Of a stretch of 27,271 bases of DNA, positions 23,317-27,271 are shown one piece after another (the first letter of the stretch is position 1; each line of letters starts with the position of its first letter). Under the pieces are notes generated by a model. It was not told where the DNA came from and made no database searches. It saw only the letters and a list, made by a program, of their open reading frames with translations. Both the position numbers and the translations under genes were made by a program. The DNA is from Bacteroidales bacterium (lineage in GTDB: Bacteria > Bacteroidota > Bacteroidia > Bacteroidales > Muribaculaceae): assembly GCA_004553095.1 (NCBI GenBank), contig SFMJ01000026.1:1-27271 (forward strand), written 5' to 3'.

Positions 23317-23987
23317 ATGCTGATTGCAATACATAAGACCCTAATGGACAACAACATAGAATTAGAAAAATATAAAGTGTCGCCGATAGACGACGGCACG
23401 GAAATAAAAAACGGGATGAACAAGATAGAACGCTTTATCAAGAGAGCGTTCGATTTCTTATTTTCCGGGATATTGATAATAATTTTTTCGCCGCTCTACA
23501 TAGCGTGTTACATAGCCGTAAAGCGAGAAGATGGAGGGCCGGCGATCTATCGGCAAGAGCGCATCGGCTACAAGGGCAAGAAATTCAACATATTGAAATT
23601 CAGGTCTATGCGCATGGATGCGGAGAAAGATGGGCCACAGTTGTTCGACGCCACGACCGGCGAAGACAAGCGACTGACAAAGATCGGCAAATTCTTGCGA
23701 GCTCATCATCTTGACGAACTTCCGCAACTTATGAATGTCTTTAAGGGAGATATGTCGTTCATCGGACCTCGACCGGAGAGGCTGACAAGCGCTATCGTTA
23801 CCTCTATCAGATACGCCCCGGCGTAACCTCCTTTGCAACACTCTATAATGGTTATACCGACACACTAGAAAAGATGTTGACACGCCTCTACTACGATCTC
23901 TACTACCTGCAACATGGATCCTTAACGCAAGATCTGTCGATACTATGGCGCACATTCCGAGGGATCGTAGTTGGCAAGAAATTTTAA
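23317..23987 (+). pseudogene. Undecaprenyl-phosphate sugar phosphotransferase, frameshifted by a small deletion
   Basis: The gene encodes a short (WcaJ/PglC-like) initiating glycosyl-1-phosphate transferase, which loads the first sugar phosphate onto undecaprenyl phosphate at the inner membrane. One membrane segment (about residues 45-70) precedes the catalytic core with YRQERIGYKGKKFNILKFRS, the Asp-Glu pair near the LDELPQL segment, and SFIGPRPER. At PRPER (23781) the frame is lost. The conserved C-terminal part, ADKRYRYLYQIRPGVTSFAT to VVGKKF, continues in another frame to the stop at 23987. Relatives have about nine more residues between PER and the DKRY segment; a net loss of 28 bases would explain both the gap and the shift. 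The start may be 23317 or 23344. A membrane GT2 gene begins five bases downstream. Confidence 0.88.
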
Positions 23988-23991
23988 TAAG

Positions 23992-25182
23992 ATGTTTTCG
24001 TTGACAATTACAAATCTCGCAATAGCACTGATGGTGCTATGCGTGAGTTTGGTGCTATTGGCATACTTTTATGGCATGAAGCCCTATCGGGCAGCCTATC
24101 GATTCAGTATGCCGGAGCCTATCGGAGAGAATGAACGCACCCCGAAAGCCTCAGTCTTGGTGTATAGCAAATCGGAAGATGAGCATCTTGCCGCGACCTT
24201 GGAGATGCTGTCACAGCAAGACTATCCCGACTATGAGATTATCGTGATCTGCGACGGCTCATGGGAGCAAGCCGAAATGCTTCGGGAGCAATATTCGGGG
24301 GTCTATGACAATGTCTACTTCACCTTCATCCAGCCGGGGTCACACAATTTGAGTCGGAGCAAACTGACCACCACGATAGGAGTAAAAGCCTCTAAAGGAG
24401 AGATTATAGTGACCACATCCGCCAACATACGGATACCCTCCGAGCGATGGCTGAGACGTCTGATGCGCCCCTTCTGCGGGGAGCAGGGTCGTCACTACGA
24501 CGTTTCACTCGGGGTGTCACGACTCTCTATGGGCGAAATGACAGGTCCCGGGCGCTGGTATCGACAATTCGACGAACTTCTCTCGAACGCACTCTGGGTG
24601 GGATATGCCGCAACACGAAATCCCTATCGAGGAGATGGCTACAACCTCGCCTTCCGCAAGAGTGTCTTCTATGACCATAAAGGATATGCCGGGAGCGTAT
24701 TCCTGCATAGTGGCGACGACGATATATTCATCAACGAAATCAGCAACGGGTCGAACACGATGGTGACCGTAAGCGATGAAGACATCATCGAGAGCATCTG
24801 GAAAGACTCGGTGGGCAACTCTACCAACAAGGTCTGGGAGATACGCAAAGAGCGATATAGCGTCACACAGCGCTGGTTGCCACGCGCCCCGTTTGTCCGC
24901 TCCGGCGTGATGAGCCTGCTTCAATGGGCGGTCCCGGCTACAGCTATAGCCGCCTCAATAATATCGCTACCCAACTTGGTGCCTGCCATCATCTCATTCA
25001 TAATCCTGCTGACCTTCTGGGGGCTTGAGATCTATATGTATCGCAAGCTTGCCAAGCGATTCGGCATGATCAGACTCTGGTGGGGCGTTGTGCCATTCTG
25101 GATGTGGCGACCGATCTACGACCTGTTCTTCAGATATGAACATCGCTCAGCTCTAAAGAAAAACTATACTTGGCAGCGTTAA
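23992..25182 (+). CDS. Membrane GT2 family glycosyltransferase
   Basis: The 396-residue protein has an N-terminal membrane segment (about 8-28), a cytoplasmic GT-A domain, and two closely spaced C-terminal membrane segments (about 305-350). GT motifs include VICDGSWEQAE, TSANIRIPSERW in the place of the usual DxD loop, GDGYNLAFRKS and HSGDDDIFIN. The substitution TSANI for a typical D-x-D motif is notable; the DDD further on may be the active-site acid. The ATG at 23992 is chosen over a TTG at 23971, which would overlap the preceding gene. It lies five bases after the sugar phosphotransferase stop. Its last three codons are in the first unit of the tandem repeat that precedes trmB. The intact frame contrasts with the damaged gene upstream. 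Confidence 0.88.
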   Translation: MFSLTITNLAIALMVLCVSLVLLAYFYGMKPYRAAYRFSMPEPIGENERTPKASVLVYSKSEDEHLAATLEMLSQQDYPDYEIIVICDGSWEQAEMLREQYSGVYDNVYFTFIQPGSHNLSRSKLTTTIGVKASKGEIIVTTSANIRIPSERWLRRLMRPFCGEQGRHYDVSLGVSRLSMGEMTGPGRWYRQFDELLSNALWVGYAATRNPYRGDGYNLAFRKSVFYDHKGYAGSVFLHSGDDDIFINEISNGSNTMVTVSDEDIIESIWKDSVGNSTNKVWEIRKERYSVTQRWLPRAPFVRSGVMSLLQWAVPATAIAASIISLPNLVPAIISFIILLTFWGLEIYMYRKLAKRFGMIRLWWGVVPFWMWRPIYDLFFRYEHRSALKKNYTWQR

Positions 25183-25252
25183 TATAAGAAAAAACAATAT
25201 CCGGCAACGTTAATATAAGAAAAACAATACCCGGCAACGTTAATATAAAAAT
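25172..25252 (+). repeat. 30/31-bp tandem repeat, 2.7 copies, spanning GT2 stop to trmB start
   Basis: Units begin with GGC at 25172 (31 bases), 25203 (30 bases) and 25233 (partial, 20 bases). The core is GGCAACGTTAATATAAGAAA followed by AACAATA. Unit 1 contains the last two sense codons and the stop of the GT2 gene, so the array seems to have grown by copying that gene end. Units 1 and 2 differ by one A and a few substitutions. The third unit abuts the degraded trmB start. Confidence 0.92.
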
Positions 25253-25266
25253 ATGGCTATAACTGC

Positions 25267-25974
25267 GTGCTGCAATATCCGCGTGAAGAACTATTGCGTC
25301 TTGGATTTCCATACAAAGGGAAATGGAACGGCGACATATTTGCTCGTCAGAGACCGATAGTGCTCGAATTGGGATGTGGCCGTGGGGAATACACGGTAGG
25401 GCTTGCCCGACGCTATGTCGACAAGAACTTTGTCGGCATCGACATCAAGGGAGCGAGGATGTGGACCGGCGCATCGGAAGTGGAGCGAGAAGGGATGGAT
25501 AATGCCCGCTTCTTGAGATGTGAGATCGAGAACATCGACCAATTCTTTGCCCCCACGGAGGTAGACGAGATATGGATTACCTTTCCCGATCCACAGATGA
25601 AGAAGAGACGCAAGCGACTCACCTCTACTCGTTTCATAGAGATGTATTGTCGCATCCTGAAGCCGGGAGGAGTGATACACCTTAAGACCGACTCACCCTT
25701 CCTCTACGAATACACGCGGAGGATGGTGGATGTCAACGGTTTTGAAGTATTAACTTGCACCGACGATCTATACGCTTCGGGGCTTGCAGATCCGGAGCGA
25801 TCGATCAAGACATACTACGAGCAGCAATGGCTATCACGCGGTAAGAGCATCAAGTTGATTAGTTTCAAACCGACGTGCGAGCAAGATCTACAAGAGCCGC
25901 AAGAAGATGACATCGAGCGAGATGACTACCGCGCCATCCCTCGACCCAATATCACCAATATCCAAACGAGTTAA
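25267..25974 (+). CDS. trmB: tRNA (guanine-N7)-methyltransferase, N-terminus apparently lost
   Basis: TrmB methylates G46 in the variable loop of many tRNAs using S-adenosylmethionine. The SAM loop VLELGCGRGEYTVGLAR begins at about residue 32, IDIKGARMW follows, and the active segment is FPDPQMKKRRKRL (106-118); the C-terminal SIKTYYEQQW is also typical. The first start in this frame is a GTG at 25267. Family members in Bacteroidales have about 15-20 extra residues before VLQYP, usually beginning with a Lys-rich MGKNK-like stretch. Here the frame upstream reads KYGYNC after a stop at 25246. An ATG at 25253 is off by one base. The downstream frame is intact, so a short but possibly active enzyme is expected. 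mrp follows after 12 bases. Confidence 0.88.
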   Translation: MLQYPREELLRLGFPYKGKWNGDIFARQRPIVLELGCGRGEYTVGLARRYVDKNFVGIDIKGARMWTGASEVEREGMDNARFLRCEIENIDQFFAPTEVDEIWITFPDPQMKKRRKRLTSTRFIEMYCRILKPGGVIHLKTDSPFLYEYTRRMVDVNGFEVLTCTDDLYASGLADPERSIKTYYEQQWLSRGKSIKLISFKPTCEQDLQEPQEDDIERDDYRAIPRPNITNIQTS

Positions 25975-25986
25975 CAACATCCGACC

Positions 25987-27117
25987 ATGGTAACACTATA
26001 TCCCAAACTTATCATCGAAGCCTTGGAGCATGTGAAATATCCGGGCAATGGCAAGAGTGTCGTAGCGAATGAGATGATCGAAGATGACATCCGCATCGAA
26101 GGGGCTAAAGTGAGCTTCACGATGATCTTCGAGCGCCCCACCGATCCCTTTATCAAGAGTGTAGTAAGATCGGCGGAGACAGCGCTCCGCACCTACATAT
26201 CACCCGAGGTGGATATCGTGGGGAACATCTCCGTAAAATATCGCAAGCCGATGGCAGAAAAGCCGGCGACATTACTGCCGGGAGTTAAGAACATCATCGG
26301 AGTGTCGAGTGGCAAAGGAGGAGTCGGGAAATCGACCATCGCAGCCAACTTGGCAGTAGGTCTTGCCGCTCGTGGCTATCGAGTGGGTCTGCTTGATGCC
26401 GACATATTCGGGCCCTCGATGCCAAAGATGTTTGGCGTCGAAGATCAGCAGCTCTATATGGTAAATAAAGATGGTCGCGACTGGATCGAGCCAGTGGAGC
26501 GCTATGGCGTAAAGATGCTTTCGATAGGATTCGTGGTCGACAAAGAGAAGCCAGTATTATGGCGTGGAGGGATGGCGAGCAACGCGTTGAAGCAACTAAT
26601 CTCCGACGCCTGGTGGGGCGAATTGGATTACTTCATCATCGACATGCCCCCCGGCACGAGCGACATCCACCTGACCTTGGTACAGACCTTGGCGATCACC
26701 GGCATCGTAGTGGTGAGCACGCCACAAGAGGTGGCCCTTGCCGATGCACGCAAGGGTATCGCCATGTTCACCGATCCGAAGGTGAATGTGCCGATCTTGG
26801 GCTTGGTGGAGAATATGGCATGGTTCACCCCGGCGCAGCACCCTGACGAGCGCTACTACATCTTCGGCGAGGGTGGAGGAGTCAGACTTGCCGAGACCAC
26901 CGGCATACGCCTCTTGGCACAGATACCCTTGGTGATGGATATTCGTGCGCATGCCGACGATGGCGCTCCGGTGGCACTACAATTAGCGCAAGATCCGGAG
27001 GGAGCCGATCCGCAAGCCAAAGCATTCGACAGGCTTGCAGTCAGTGTGATCGGAGCAGTGGCAGAACGCAATCGTCTTCAGCCACCCACTCAGCGAGTAG
27101 ATGTCAGCAAACGATAA
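25987..27117 (+). CDS. mrp: Mrp/NBP35-family iron-sulphur carrier ATPase (ApbC-like)
   Basis: The 376-residue protein has an N-terminal MIP18/DUF59 domain (about 3-88) and a ParA-like ATPase domain. The deviant Walker A is GKGGVGKST (109-117), LLDADIFGPSMP follows, and the Walker B region is in FIIDMPPGTSD. Mrp proteins carry Fe-S clusters to target enzymes in the cytoplasm. The usual CxxC that binds the bridging cluster is absent: the segment after NMAWFTP reads AQHPDERYYIFG. This variation is also known from other Bacteroidetes Mrp proteins, so it is not taken as damage. It follows trmB by 12 bases, is probably co-transcribed, and is closed by a strong terminator. Confidence 0.95.
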   Translation: MVTLYPKLIIEALEHVKYPGNGKSVVANEMIEDDIRIEGAKVSFTMIFERPTDPFIKSVVRSAETALRTYISPEVDIVGNISVKYRKPMAEKPATLLPGVKNIIGVSSGKGGVGKSTIAANLAVGLAARGYRVGLLDADIFGPSMPKMFGVEDQQLYMVNKDGRDWIEPVERYGVKMLSIGFVVDKEKPVLWRGGMASNALKQLISDAWWGELDYFIIDMPPGTSDIHLTLVQTLAITGIVVVSTPQEVALADARKGIAMFTDPKVNVPILGLVENMAWFTPAQHPDERYYIFGEGGGVRLAETTGIRLLAQIPLVMDIRAHADDGAPVALQLAQDPEGADPQAKAFDRLAVSVIGAVAERNRLQPPTQRVDVSKR

Positions 27118-27148
27118 GAGCTCTAAATTATTTTGAAAGCGATACGGA

Positions 27149-27175
27149 AGTCGGGGTTAGCGCCTCGACTTTTTT
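27149..27175 (+). terminator. Intrinsic terminator after mrp
   Basis: AGTCGGGG and CCTCGACT form an 8-bp stem (one G-T pair) around the loop TTAGCG and run directly into six T. The stop codon of the minus-strand gene at the right edge lies in the last T-run bases. Confidence 0.9.
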
Positions 27176-27271
27176 AGAGCGCGTTCCTTAAATTTTTGGG
27201 GTCGTAGAGGCGGATATTTTTGAGCAGATTTTGAAAGTCACAGCGGGCGCAATGCGTGCATTGTAACCGAT
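27174..27271 (-). CDS. C-terminus of an unidentified CxxCxxC protein, cut by window edge
   Basis: The minus strand has a frame of 31 codons entering from the right edge and ending at a TAA at 27174-27176. It reads RLQCTHCARCDFQNLLKN, then IRLYDPKNLRNAL. The CTHCARC cluster looks like a metal-binding (zinc or Fe-S) site near the C-terminus. I do not recognise the family. The reading frame is preferred over the two others because of the cysteine pattern and because its stop is placed neatly against the mrp terminator. It would be convergent to mrp. Confidence 0.5.
   Translation of the reverse strand, partial: RLQCTHCARCDFQNLLKNIRLYDPKNLRNAL
27175..27190. repeat. TAGAGCGCGTTCCTTA element, copy 2
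   Basis: This is an exact 16-base match to 20646-20661, lying over the last codons of the right-edge gene. Read on the minus strand it is TAAGGAACGCGCTCTA. Confidence 0.7.

Noticed and set aside
25172..25252. Possible attachment site or CRISPR-like repeat before trmB
   Set aside because: The units are directly adjacent copies of a gene end with no spacers, and no integrase or mobile genes are beside them.
25987..27117. Missing CxxC in Mrp as a sign of a dead gene
   Set aside because: The Walker motifs and frame are intact, and to my knowledge Bacteroidetes Mrp proteins commonly lack the CxxC.

Overview
The window looks like a chromosomal segment of a Bacteroidales bacterium. The signs are promoter boxes of the TAnnTTTG type with no strong Shine-Dalgarno sequences, the gene order rpsU-xerC-hpf, a DUF6242 lipoprotein beside a DUF6089-like outer-membrane protein, a PorZ-like propeller protein with a type IX-like C-terminal domain, a bacterial GH3 acyl-adenylase, and an Mrp ATPase without the usual CxxC. 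The moderately high GC would fit a Muribaculaceae-like genome, but that placement is a guess. No tRNA, rRNA, IS element, prophage or CRISPR array was found.

Left part (1-5570, all minus strand): the N-terminus of a secreted protein, a DUF6242 lipoprotein with its own promoter, then a compact hpf-mltG-ribD unit with overlapping ends, and upstream of it rpsU-xerC. A 36-nt inverted repeat lies between rpsU and xerC. ribD appears to lack its C-terminal 40 or so residues. Next come a class A acid phosphatase lipoprotein (plus strand) and, convergent to it across a bidirectional terminator, the pair pepP-like M24 peptidase and gamma-carbonic anhydrase (minus strand).

Centre (8930-13780): a 640-bp gap without a credible protein gene holds two divergent promoter boxes, a candidate structured RNA, a perfect 16-bp hairpin, and 16 strictly 9-bp-spaced ACGT units (9421-9564). 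The array lies in what should be the 3' untranslated region of a secreted GH13 alpha-amylase-like gene, which is itself downstream of leuS.

Right part (14030-27271, mostly plus strand): glycan-assembly genes are interleaved with housekeeping genes. They are an EpsG-family protein (frameshifted), an open frame joining RdgB to a PorZ-like protein through an embedded signal peptide, a BspA-like leucine-rich repeat protein, a GT2 glycosyltransferase, a convergent GH3-family acyl-adenylase, another GT2, an undecaprenyl-phosphate sugar phosphotransferase (frameshifted, apparently by a small deletion), a membrane GT2, trmB whose N-terminus has been displaced by a 30/31-bp tandem repeat, and mrp. The last 98 bases hold the C-terminus of an unidentified CxxCxxC protein on the minus strand.

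The most interesting items are the RdgB/PorZ-like joined frame, the 9-bp ACGT array beside the putative RNA, and the cluster of damaged genes (epsG-like, sugar transferase, trmB 5' end, ribD 3' end). The damage could be genome erosion, variable expression or sequencing error.
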